From Peptococcaceae bacterium (GTDB taxonomy: Bacteria > Bacillota > Peptococcia > Peptococcales > Peptococcaceae), in NCBI GenBank assembly GCA_017399005.1, contig JAFQEO010000032.1, positions 1 through 64,000 on the forward strand: a stretch of DNA of 64,000 nt, given 5' to 3'. A model generated the notes under the pieces. It had not been told where the DNA came from. It saw only the letters and a program-made list of their open reading frames with translations, and ran no database searches. The position numbers and the translations under genes were made by a program. Numbering within the stretch: the first letter of the stretch is position 1; each line of letters opens with the position of its first letter. Shown piece by piece: positions 58,221 to 64,000 of the stretch.

Positions 58221-59219
58221 TCAAAATGTTTCACGTGAAACATTTGCAATTTCGTCTAACAAATTCAGAAAATCCTCATAATCGTCATTGTGGACAATGT
58301 AATATTTCTCTTTGCCTGCCTGTTCCAGGCACTCTACTCTGATTTTTCTGTCTTCGCAGACAGAAACACTACGCATAATTGTACCTCGCGAAAAAGGTCC
58401 GGAAGCCTGATGAATATCAATTTCATATAGCTTCTGTTCAGTAAAGGCATTTCTCTGTTCAAATAGTTCCGGACTTCCTTTATAACTATATCCGCTTAGT
58501 TCTTTCTGTTCCTGTAATTCAAGCTGATTTAATGCATCAACCAGCCGTGTTACATTCTCACCAGAGATTTCATAGTGATCTCCAGATACTATTTCGCCTT
58601 TATATACCATTATCCCGCGCAGATCGTGCTCATCAATCGGAAATACAGGATTATACATCATATAACAAACGGAAATCGCAATGCCAGCAACGACTATCAA
58701 CCCCGCTTTTATATAGCTGCGATTTACTGCCCGAACTTCAGTATCGGTTGGCAGATAGTTCGGAGAAATATGCTCACGCTTCCACTGTTGAATGTTTTTC
58801 GATATTTTCTCCGTCTGGTGAGCGTTAATAAAGATAACTGCGGTAAGCAACACACATAATGCAGCAAGTATATACTGTGAAACGTTATCTAACCCAAAAT
58901 AGAGTGCCATGGTCAAAATTCCTGTCGCCATATAGAAAAATATATTTCCCCGTCTTATCTGTTCTGCAATTTCTTTCGTTGGATAATTACCATTATAATT
59001 TTGTCCAGGATTTACTATCGCATAGATGCCCGCAGCCAGGCAGATTACACCGCAGTACAGCAAAATATGCATACTGTTATGCTGCGCATCAATGGCAGTG
59101 ACAAACAGAAACAGTGCTGCAAATATCGCATATCTTGAAGGAATCGGTTTATCACTTACGGAATATCCGCTAAAGCCTAGCAACAAAAGGAGTAACATCG
59201 CACTTAAAAATCTGTCCAA
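58221..59219 (-). CDS. Polytopic membrane protein with external C-terminal domain, parS in its last codons
   Basis: Protein of 332 aa with TTG start (GAGGTGAG upstream). Four to five membrane helices fill residues 1-125, one more is near 173-192, and the C-terminal domain (about 200-332) has MVYKGEIVSG, VDALNQLELQEQKEL and YYIVHNDDYEDFLNLLDEI. The last residues NVSRETF are encoded by the parS site at 58227-58242. The upstream flank is one copy of a 180-bp repeat. Function unknown. Confidence 0.6.
   Translation of the reverse strand: MDRFLSAMLLLLLLGFSGYSVSDKPIPSRYAIFAALFLFVTAIDAQHNSMHILLYCGVICLAAGIYAIVNPGQNYNGNYPTKEIAEQIRRGNIFFYMATGILTMALYFGLDNVSQYILAALCVLLTAVIFINAHQTEKISKNIQQWKREHISPNYLPTDTEVRAVNRSYIKAGLIVVAGIAISVCYMMYNPVFPIDEHDLRGIMVYKGEIVSGDHYEISGENVTRLVDALNQLELQEQKELSGYSYKGSPELFEQRNAFTEQKLYEIDIHQASGPFSRGTIMRSVSVCEDRKIRVECLEQAGKEKYYIVHNDDYEDFLNLLDEIANVSRETF
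58227..58242. promoter_or_regulatory. parS: parS site 6 (inside coding sequence)
   Basis: Perfect TGTTTCACGTGAAACA, read in the 58221 gene as the codons for VSRET just before the stop. Confidence 0.9.
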
Positions 59220-59244
59220 TCGCTCTCACCTCGATTTTTGCAAA

Positions 59245-59260
59245 TGTTTCACGTGAAACA
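59245..59260. promoter_or_regulatory. parS: parS site 7
   Basis: Perfect 16-bp parS within a 30-bp perfect palindrome (59238-59267) that adds TTGCAAA on each side. Confidence 0.93.
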
Positions 59261-59338
59261 TTTGCAATTTTATAAAAATAGCCCGGATGACTCCACAAAT
59301 CGTTATGGGGCATACGGGCTACAGTTCGTTATTTAATT

Positions 59339-59398
59339 TTACAACAGGATAACAGCTATGACAAGTACTAATGTCATAACGAACCATAATATTGACAT
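59339..59398 (-). CDS. Possible 19-aa hydrophobic peptide in repeat copy 1
   Basis: MSILWFVMTLVLVIAVILL followed by a GC-rich hairpin and T run, a layout seen for type I toxins. No good ribosome site, and a second frame of the same stretch is also open, so this is tentative. The copy at 61034-61093 differs by one V to A change. Confidence 0.25.
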   Translation of the reverse strand: MSILWFVMTLVLVIAVILL

Positions 59399-59428
59399 AA
59401 CTGACCATCTTGCTGTTAAATTTGCTTA

Positions 59429-59758
59429 TTAAAGGTTGTATTTCTCTCTCCGTAACAGTGCTTCTTTATAAACCTGTTCATCACTCCGCGCGGAAATTAC
59501 AATTATTTTCATGATATTATCTACGACTTCTACTTTATATACTACGCGAATTCCTATTCCACGGAATTTTATTTTTAAAAGATTCGTCAAATTCAAGCCA
59601 TTTTTGTGCCCTAGAGGTTTCCCATACCCTCCCTGGCTCACAGGCAAGGGATTTGTACTGACTTTTCGAATCCCGTTTAAAACCTGTGCACGAACAGAGC
59701 CATCCAGTTTCATTAAATCCTGTTCCGCTTCACTTAGAAATTCAATTGTCCAAGTCAT
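59429..59758 (-). CDS. RelE/ParE-family toxin
   Basis: Protein of 109 aa. It begins TWTIEFLSEAEQDLMKLDGSVRAQVLNGI, followed by the beta sheet GIGIRVVYKVEVVDNIMKIIVISARSDEQVY, the RelE/ParE fold. RelE types cleave mRNA in the ribosome; ParE types poison gyrase. The loop GKPLGHKNGLNLTNLLKIKFRG suits the RelE branch. It overlaps the antitoxin gene by 4 bp (ATGA). Confidence 0.88.
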   Translation of the reverse strand: MTWTIEFLSEAEQDLMKLDGSVRAQVLNGIRKVSTNPLPVSQGGYGKPLGHKNGLNLTNLLKIKFRGIGIRVVYKVEVVDNIMKIIVISARSDEQVYKEALLRREKYNL

Positions 59759-60078
59759 TCGATTTCAACATCTCCTGCCTGTCTTAAGTCTTCTTCTGTA
59801 ATCCCCAGATTGTTCATCACATCTTCAAAGGATTTTGCTGGTACGTTCTCATTGTTCGCAAGTCGCGTCTGAGCTTCAACCATCAATAAATAATCTTCCT
59901 CAATTTCAAGCAGCCGTTCATATTCCTCCGGCGAAAGAATTACCGCAGATGGCTGATTATTTTTTAACACAATCAGCTGCGATTCTGTGCTCAAACGGTC
60001 AAAAATGCGAGATGCCTGCCCACGGTTAAATTGTGTAATCGATACAAGACTTTTTAACATTCCCGGTGCAATCGCCAT
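59755..60078 (-). CDS. Phd/YefM-family antitoxin
   Basis: Protein of 107 aa. N-terminal Phd fold with SITQFNRGQASRIFDRLS and LIVLKNNQPSAVILSPEEYERLLE, then a long helical C-terminus that would wrap the toxin. AGGTGGCGAT precedes ATG. It binds DNA as a dimer and represses its own operon. With the downstream toxin it forms a complete type II module between the two 180-bp repeats. Confidence 0.9.
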   Translation of the reverse strand: MAIAPGMLKSLVSITQFNRGQASRIFDRLSTESQLIVLKNNQPSAVILSPEEYERLLEIEEDYLLMVEAQTRLANNENVPAKSFEDVMNNLGITEEDLRQAGDVEIE

Positions 60079-60172
60079 ATCGCCACCTCCATTCTTCTGC
60101 TTTTATTATATGCAAATGGATGAAAAAAATCAACAGATTGCATTATAATTTATCGATAAATTATAATGCACT

Positions 60173-60436
60173 TTATTCCATCACCTTGTCTTTCCAGTTC
60201 CACCACTTGAGTCGTTCCGGTTTGCGTTCATCCGGTGGAGTGTTGGCATAATACACCGCACATCGATACACATACAGTACACATCGGTCAACTTTTACAC
60301 CTTGCCGGATACATTCCTGCTCATACAGTTCTTCCGGATTAGCTCCACGCAGCGAAGCAATGGTTGAATATCCAATCGCAATCAAATCCTGCTCGGTCTG
60401 TCTCCCCACACCGGGGATTTTCTGCAATTCGCCCAT
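60173..60436 (-). CDS. Helix-hairpin-helix (Cdd1-like) protein
   Basis: Protein of 87 aa. LQKIPGVGRQTEQDLIAIGYSTIASLRGANPEELYEQE is the HhH-containing Cdd1/pathogenicity-locus pattern, followed by VLYVYRCAVYYANTPPDERKPERLKWWNWKD. HhH domains bind DNA non-specifically. Sits next to the TA module; family role unknown. Confidence 0.85.
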   Translation of the reverse strand: MGELQKIPGVGRQTEQDLIAIGYSTIASLRGANPEELYEQECIRQGVKVDRCVLYVYRCAVYYANTPPDERKPERLKWWNWKDKVME

Positions 60437-60445
60437 ATTGTCACC

Positions 60446-60916
60446 TCATATTTCTAAACCATTCGTTTTCAAAAATTCTATGAAAGAACGGAAATCTACA
60501 TCTTCATATAATCTTACCGGCTGATTCATGCCATACTGCACAATAACTGTACCATCATCAAAGAAATAATATTGCCCAAGCCAACAGTCACGGTTTGGAT
60601 TTTTGTCAGAAGAATAAAACAATCTTAACTCTAACGAAAAATCATTATCAGATGCATCAAAATTTTCAAACTCTCGATATCCTTTATCCGTCAGCTGGTT
60701 TAAATACTCAACTGCTATCTTATATTTCTGCCAGTCTGTTGTGCTCCAGCTTGCGCTTCGGCCATCATTATCTATATAATCATAGTTCAGACCTTCCAGT
60801 TCCTCATAATTGATAGGGAAGATTCTATTTGCTTCATAATTTATTGACCAGAATGTTAAGCCTATCGAAAAGATAAGTAAACACATAATCATAACGATAC
60901 CGCTGTATTTTTTCAT
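60446..60916 (-). CDS. Exported hypothetical protein, 156 aa
   Basis: Signal or anchor helix (GIVMIMCLLIFSIGLTFWSI) then an alpha/beta domain with VEYLNQLTDKGYREFENF, SLELRLFYSSDK and DGTVIVQYGMNQPVRLYEDVDFRSFIEFLKT. The fold layout, with a Y-x-x-L-x-x-L motif and a closing FIEFL helix, resembles the C-terminal domain of the 58221 protein, so they may be paralogues. AGGTGACAGT before ATG. Upstream is repeat copy 2. Confidence 0.6.
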   Translation of the reverse strand: MKKYSGIVMIMCLLIFSIGLTFWSINYEANRIFPINYEELEGLNYDYIDNDGRSASWSTTDWQKYKIAVEYLNQLTDKGYREFENFDASDNDFSLELRLFYSSDKNPNRDCWLGQYYFFDDGTVIVQYGMNQPVRLYEDVDFRSFIEFLKTNGLEI

Positions 60917-60939
60917 ACTGTCACCTCGATTTTTGCAAA

Positions 60940-60955
60940 TGTTTCACGTGAAACA
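60940..60955. promoter_or_regulatory. parS: parS site 8
   Basis: Perfect TGTTTCACGTGAAACA in repeat copy 2. Confidence 0.93.
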
Positions 60956-61033
60956 TTTGTAATTTTATAAAGATAGCCCGGATGACTCCACAAATCGTTA
61001 TGGGGCATACGGGCTACAGTTCGTTATTTAATT

Positions 61034-61093
61034 TTACAACAGGATAACAGCTATGGCAAGTACTAATGTCATAACGAACCATAATATTGACAT
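61034..61093 (-). CDS. Possible 19-aa hydrophobic peptide in repeat copy 2
   Basis: MSILWFVMTLVLAIAVILL, differing from copy 1 by one residue. Same reservations: weak ribosome site and an alternative open frame. Confidence 0.25.
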   Translation of the reverse strand: MSILWFVMTLVLAIAVILL

Positions 61094-61124
61094 AACTGAC
61101 CATATTGCAGCTTGAATTTGCGAT

Positions 61125-61140
61125 TGTTTCACGTGAAACA
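61125..61140. promoter_or_regulatory. parS: parS site 9
   Basis: Perfect TGTTTCACGTGAAACA downstream of parB. Confidence 0.93.
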
Positions 61141-61155
61141 TTGGAAAAACAATTA

Positions 61156-61186
61156 AAAACGGGAGTGAATTTATCAATTCACTCCC
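61156..61186 (-). terminator. Terminator of the parA-parB operon
   Basis: GGGAGTGAATT and AATTCACTCCC pair, followed on the minus strand by GTTTTTAATT. Confidence 0.88.
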
Positions 61187-61216
61187 AAAATAAACTGTAT
61201 TCTATCTGGCACCAGA

Positions 61217-62122
61217 TTAATAGAAATCACCCTGAAGCGCATCAAACAACCGTTTCAGGTCTTCTTCACTGTAATATTCAATCACTAATTTGCCGCTGCC
61301 GTCACGGTTTTTCTTGATATTTACCTTGGTACTTAACCGTTCTGCCAGCTGATCCTGCAAAGTACGCAGCTCGGAAGGCAGTTTTTTGTATTTCTGCTTA
61401 TTCTGGAACAGGATTCGTTCATCCTGCCAGCTTACCTGGCCTTCGTCCAGCGCTTTTTTTACCATTTTTTCTACATCACGTACCGACAGATTGCACTGAT
61501 AAACCTCCTGGGCAAAGTGGCTCTGCCATTCCGGCACATCAATGCTCAGCATAGGCCGCACATGGCCAACGGTCAGTTTGCCGTCCTGCACCATCTGCTG
61601 TACATCTTCCGGCAATGCTAATAAACGGGTGGTATTTGCAATGGCACTGCGACTTTTGCCCATGCGTTTTGCCAGTTTATCCTGTGTGTAGCCGTATTTT
61701 GTCTGCAGAACATCGTAAGCACGCGCTTCTTCAATTGGATTCAGGTCATCACGCTGTACGTTTTCAATTAACGCCAGTTCCATGATTTTTTCATCGTCCA
61801 GTTCACGAATCAGCGCAGGAATGGTTTTCAGCCCTGCACGACCGGATGCACGGAACCGACGCTCCCCGGCGATAATCATATATTTATCTTCGCGCGGAGT
61901 TACAATAATCGGCTGTAATACACCGTGCTCAGTGATGGATTCCGCTAAATCAATCAGCTTGTCTTCGTCAAACAATTTACGAGGCTGGTCCGGATTCGGG
62001 AAAATTTTATCCAGTTCCAACTCCACAATACCGTCACGACCGCTGTGTGTTTCAATAATTTCTTCGTATTCAGGCAGCAATGCGCCCAGCCCGCGGCCTA
62101 AACCGCCTTTTGCCTTAGCCAT
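61217..62122 (-). CDS. parB: Chromosome partition protein ParB (Spo0J)
   Basis: Protein of 301 aa. GLGRGLGALLPE at the N-terminus, the CTP-binding ParB/sulfiredoxin domain with NPDQPRKLFDEDKL, ITEHGVLQPIIV and IAGERRFRASGRAGL (GERR motif), then the HTH with YTQDKLAKRMGKSRSAIANTTRLLALP and a C-terminal dimer domain. It loads at parS sites and slides by CTP switching to build the partition complex and recruit SMC. ATG overlaps the parA end by 8 bp. Confidence 0.97.
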   Translation of the reverse strand: MAKAKGGLGRGLGALLPEYEEIIETHSGRDGIVELELDKIFPNPDQPRKLFDEDKLIDLAESITEHGVLQPIIVTPREDKYMIIAGERRFRASGRAGLKTIPALIRELDDEKIMELALIENVQRDDLNPIEEARAYDVLQTKYGYTQDKLAKRMGKSRSAIANTTRLLALPEDVQQMVQDGKLTVGHVRPMLSIDVPEWQSHFAQEVYQCNLSVRDVEKMVKKALDEGQVSWQDERILFQNKQKYKKLPSELRTLQDQLAERLSTKVNIKKNRDGSGKLVIEYYSEEDLKRLFDALQGDFY

Positions 62123-62873
62123 GCTTGATTACCTCCTTCGCCAGTGCCAGATATGTTTCTGCGCCTTTTGATTTTGCATCGTAATCCAGAATCGATTGCC
62201 CGAAGCTTGGAGCTTCACTGAGACGCACATTGCGAGGAATTACCGTTTTAAATACCTTCTCTTTAAAGTTTTCACGCACATCGGCCACAACCTGATTACT
62301 CAGATTGGTGCGGTTATCAAACATGGTAAGCAGAATCCCTTCCATCTGCAGGTTCGGATTCAGATTTTTCTGTACCAGTTTAATTGTGCTCAACAGCTGG
62401 CTTAACCCTTCCAGCGCATAATATTCGCACTGAATCGGCACCAGGAAGGTATCGGCAGCAGTCAGCGCATTTAATGTGAGCAGCCCTAAAGACGGCGGAG
62501 TATCAATAATAATGTAATCGTAGTTGTCTTTTACATCCTCCAGTGCGTTTTTCAGCCGTGTTTCACGGGAAATGGCAGCCACCAGCTCCATTTCTGCACC
62601 GGCCAGCTCCACTTTAGCAGGCAGAACCGATAATTTTTTATTAACTTCCACAGTAATTTTATCTACCGGTACAAAGTTTACCAGCACATCATACGATGAA
62701 TGTTCCAGCGCATTTTTATTAATACCAAGCCCGCTGCTTGCGTTGCCCTGCGGATCCAGGTCAATCAGTAAAACTTTCTTTTTATAATGAGCCAGACAGG
62801 CAGCCAGATTCACCGAGGTAGTGGTTTTGGCAACGCCGCCCTTCTGATTGGCTATAACGATTGTTTTACCCAT
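62115..62873 (-). CDS. parA: Chromosome partition ATPase ParA (Soj)
   Basis: Protein of 252 aa. Deviant Walker A KGGVAKTT (residues 11-18), A' motif IDTPPSLG (about 122), Walker B-like LLIDLDPQGNASSGLG (about 35) and RNVRLSEAPSFGQSI near the end. It drives segregation of ParB-parS complexes and regulates DnaA. Two parS sites (62909 and 62952) lie immediately upstream of its start, so ParB spreading could repress the operon. Confidence 0.97.
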   Translation of the reverse strand: MGKTIVIANQKGGVAKTTTSVNLAACLAHYKKKVLLIDLDPQGNASSGLGINKNALEHSSYDVLVNFVPVDKITVEVNKKLSVLPAKVELAGAEMELVAAISRETRLKNALEDVKDNYDYIIIDTPPSLGLLTLNALTAADTFLVPIQCEYYALEGLSQLLSTIKLVQKNLNPNLQMEGILLTMFDNRTNLSNQVVADVRENFKEKVFKTVIPRNVRLSEAPSFGQSILDYDAKSKGAETYLALAKEVIKHG

Positions 62874-62908
62874 TTCATTTGCTCCTCTCTAAGGATTCTA
62901 TTTTTGAT

Positions 62909-62924
62909 TGTTTCACGTGAAACA
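62909..62924. promoter_or_regulatory. parS: parS site 10
   Basis: Perfect TGTTTCACGTGAAACA, 35 bp upstream of parA. Confidence 0.93.
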
Positions 62925-62951
62925 ATGGAAATTTGTTATCTCAATTGCAAA

Positions 62952-62967
62952 TGTTTCACGTGAAACA
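62952..62967. promoter_or_regulatory. parS: parS site 11
   Basis: Perfect TGTTTCACGTGAAACA, 43 bp beyond site 10, about four helical turns. Confidence 0.93.
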
Positions 62968-63197
62968 TTTTAATTTCATTTTAACCCTATTATAAAGGAA
63001 AACGCTGAAAATGAATATAGAAAAGCACAAAATTTTGTGTAAAATTGCAAATTCGCTGTATTTTTCGATTTAAGCGACTACACGCTGTTTTATGAATAAG
63101 ATTATGCCTGACGTGTCATTCGCCCGTTAAACGCGAAAATACGAAGCCGATTTTTCTGTGATCGTCAAAAAAATTCCACAACACATGCTTCAAAAAA

Positions 63198-63213
63198 TGT
63201 TTCACGTGAAACA
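63198..63213. promoter_or_regulatory. parS: parS site 12
   Basis: Perfect TGTTTCACGTGAAACA in the gene-free stretch upstream of parA. Confidence 0.93.
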
Positions 63214-63225
63214 TTTGCAAATTTT

Positions 63226-63252
63226 ACGGGTCGTCGAGACGCCGACCCCTAC
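63226..63252. repeat. Partial relative of the csoR-copA palindromic repeat
   Basis: On the minus strand GTAGGGGTCG and CGACCCGT flank a short loop, as in the first hairpin at 53953. Confidence 0.5.
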
Positions 63253-63280
63253 ACGCTCTATTTCATATATTGCATATAAA

Positions 63281-63473
63281 ACAAGACCGTATATGCAGAT
63301 TGAGATGGCATTCGCGAATTCTGTTTACGCTGAACGTCGACGCCGATTGTCTCAGTCGTGAAAGACGAAGTCTTACGAAGACAGACAATCAAGAATATGT
63401 GCGCATGCCCGACGCCTTTCTGGTCGGGTAAACAGTAAGAGGAATGACATCGAAACTGCATATCCGGTCTTGT
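63281..63473. repeat. Long imperfect palindrome in the gene-free stretch upstream of parA
   Basis: Outer arms ACAAGACCG-ATATGCAG / CTGCATAT-CGGTCTTGT, then GATGGCATTC / GAATGACATC, CTGTTTAC / GTAAACAG and inner GATTGTCT / AGACAATC. It is about 190 bp long with no convincing gene. It could be a structured RNA or a decayed insertion; it does not share the R1/R2 bubble motifs. Confidence 0.45.
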
Positions 63474-63493
63474 AAACCGTTTCAAAATAAAAA

Positions 63494-63509
63494 TGTTTCA
63501 CGTGAAACA
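63494..63509. promoter_or_regulatory. parS: parS site 13
   Basis: Perfect TGTTTCACGTGAAACA. Confidence 0.93.
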
Positions 63510-63536
63510 TTTTGAAAATCGATTCCCAAAATAAAT

Positions 63537-63552
63537 TGTTTCACGTGAAACA
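63537..63552. promoter_or_regulatory. parS: parS site 14
   Basis: Perfect TGTTTCACGTGAAACA, 43 bp beyond site 13, the same spacing as sites 10-11, and 14 bp past the stop of the DUF2007 gene. Confidence 0.93.
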
Positions 63553-63565
63553 TTCGTAATTTATA

Positions 63566-63958
63566 TTATTGCAATATGGTAAACAGAAACAGCAACAGCA
63601 GAATTACAGCAATCAGAGGAATTGGAGAATTTCTTTTTGGAATTCCGGCTTCTTCCTCCCTTTTTTCAATCTGCGCCACTTCATACTGGTCAAAATCATC
63701 GGCATCAGCAAAAACTTCATCCTGTGCCGCCTGTTCTATATGAATTGCTTCTTCACTGCCCTGCTGCAATGCCAGCATAATCTCTCTGGCTCTTGGATAA
63801 TCGTAATCGTACACATACAGCGTTTCGCCAAAAATCGAATAGCCCATATAAATTTTCATGTAGCCGCCACTACCCGCTTCTTTGGTCAATACCGATATGC
63901 CCTCCTGCTGCAGAATATCCATCAGCATGTTGGCTTCCAGTTCTGTCTGCAGATTCAC
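63566..63958 (-). CDS. DUF2007-like signal-transducing domain protein
   Basis: Protein of 130 aa. The N-terminal 70 residues follow the DUF2007 pattern: NLQTELEANMLMDILQQEGISVLTKEAG, then GETLYVYDYDYPRAREIML, a ferredoxin-like fold resembling PII-type domains. An acidic linker leads to one C-terminal membrane helix (IPLIAVILLLLFLFTIL), so it is tail-anchored. The protein may start further right than the window allows to be judged; the ATG at 63958 has no clear ribosome site. Confidence 0.75.
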   Translation of the reverse strand: MNLQTELEANMLMDILQQEGISVLTKEAGSGGYMKIYMGYSIFGETLYVYDYDYPRAREIMLALQQGSEEAIHIEQAAQDEVFADADDFDQYEVAQIEKREEEAGIPKRNSPIPLIAVILLLLFLFTILQ

Positions 63959-64000
63959 CAGCGCAACAAGTTGGCCGGTAAAAGCATCTGTGGAATGTTC

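Larger units (their letters stand above)
59227..59408 (-). repeat. 180-bp direct repeat, copy 1, with parS and hairpin
   Basis: Almost identical to 60926-61104. It contains parS site 7, a transcription-stop-like hairpin AGCCCG / CGGGCT and a 19-codon hydrophobic frame (59339-59398, MSILWFVMTLVLVIAVILL). The two copies bracket the toxin-antitoxin segment. Confidence 0.85.
60926..61104 (-). repeat. 180-bp direct repeat, copy 2
   Basis: Matches 59227-59408 with a handful of substitutions. It holds parS site 8 and the hairpin, and lies upstream of the 60446 gene just as copy 1 lies upstream of the 58221 gene. Confidence 0.85.

Noticed and set aside
63281-63473. 6S RNA
   Set aside because: Size and long-hairpin shape are suggestive, but no clear central bubble flanked by G-C pairs and no conserved motif could be confirmed.
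1-64000. CRISPR array
   Set aside because: Repeats found are attachment, parS, palindromic or coding; none shows regularly spaced repeats with unique spacers.

Overview
The window is a chromosomal segment of a low-to-mid GC anaerobic Bacillota. Pointers are a Soj/Spo0J-type parAB pair with Bacillota-consensus parS sites, S-box and glycine riboswitches, a three-subunit [FeFe] hydrogenase, TTG starts behind strong GGAGG sites, and an SLH-bearing secreted transglutaminase. A gut Negativicutes or Clostridia is plausible, but nothing here fixes the genus.

Left third (1-19.2 kb): an accessory island on a tRNA-Ser(GGA) gene. The tRNA 3' end plus its terminator and a second hairpin occur three times in direct orientation (105-271, 1792-2066, 12293-12529), so elements were stacked in tandem at one attachment site. 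The first interval holds a HipA-like kinase. The second (about 10.5 kb) is an integrative element with zinc-ribbon membrane proteins, an XRE repressor, micro-ORFs, a DUF1643 protein, an SF3 (D5/P4-type) helicase, an excisionase and a tyrosine integrase. Beyond the third repeat lie a Sel1/PH-like protein, a WYL regulator, a five-gene operon (unknown 412-aa protein, CxxCxxCC protein, TerB-like protein, glycine-zipper protein, Sel1 protein) and two XRE regulators. That operon is the best candidate here for an undescribed, possibly defensive, system.

Middle (19.2-45.5 kb): core and metabolic genes. These include a DUF697 protein, a PdxT-like pseudoenzyme upstream of serS, an EamA permease, a secreted barnase with its barstar, a CorA transporter behind a leader with two competing hairpins, and a methionine operon (metY, metA, metH core, metF and a free-standing MetH activation domain) under an S-box. 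They are followed by a DEAD-box helicase, a MarR regulator, the transglutaminase, a CNNM/CorC protein, a glycine-riboswitch-controlled AGCS symporter, and the hydrogenase operon.

Right third (45.5-64 kb): a rhodanese followed by a DnaA-box cluster, DegV, a DHA2 efflux pump, an HD-DUF429 fusion, a NimA-like protein, tandem DUF2500 proteins, csoR and copA (with two extra C-terminal metal-binding domains), several small membrane proteins, a Phd/RelE-type module between 180-bp direct repeats, and parB-parA. Fourteen perfect 16-bp parS sites run from 22 kb to 63.5 kb and become denser toward parAB, so the right end is probably near the replication origin. Two elements at convergent gene ends (about 37.6 and 49.6 kb) share conserved bubble sequences but have compensatory changes in their stems, the mark of a conserved nucleic-acid fold.
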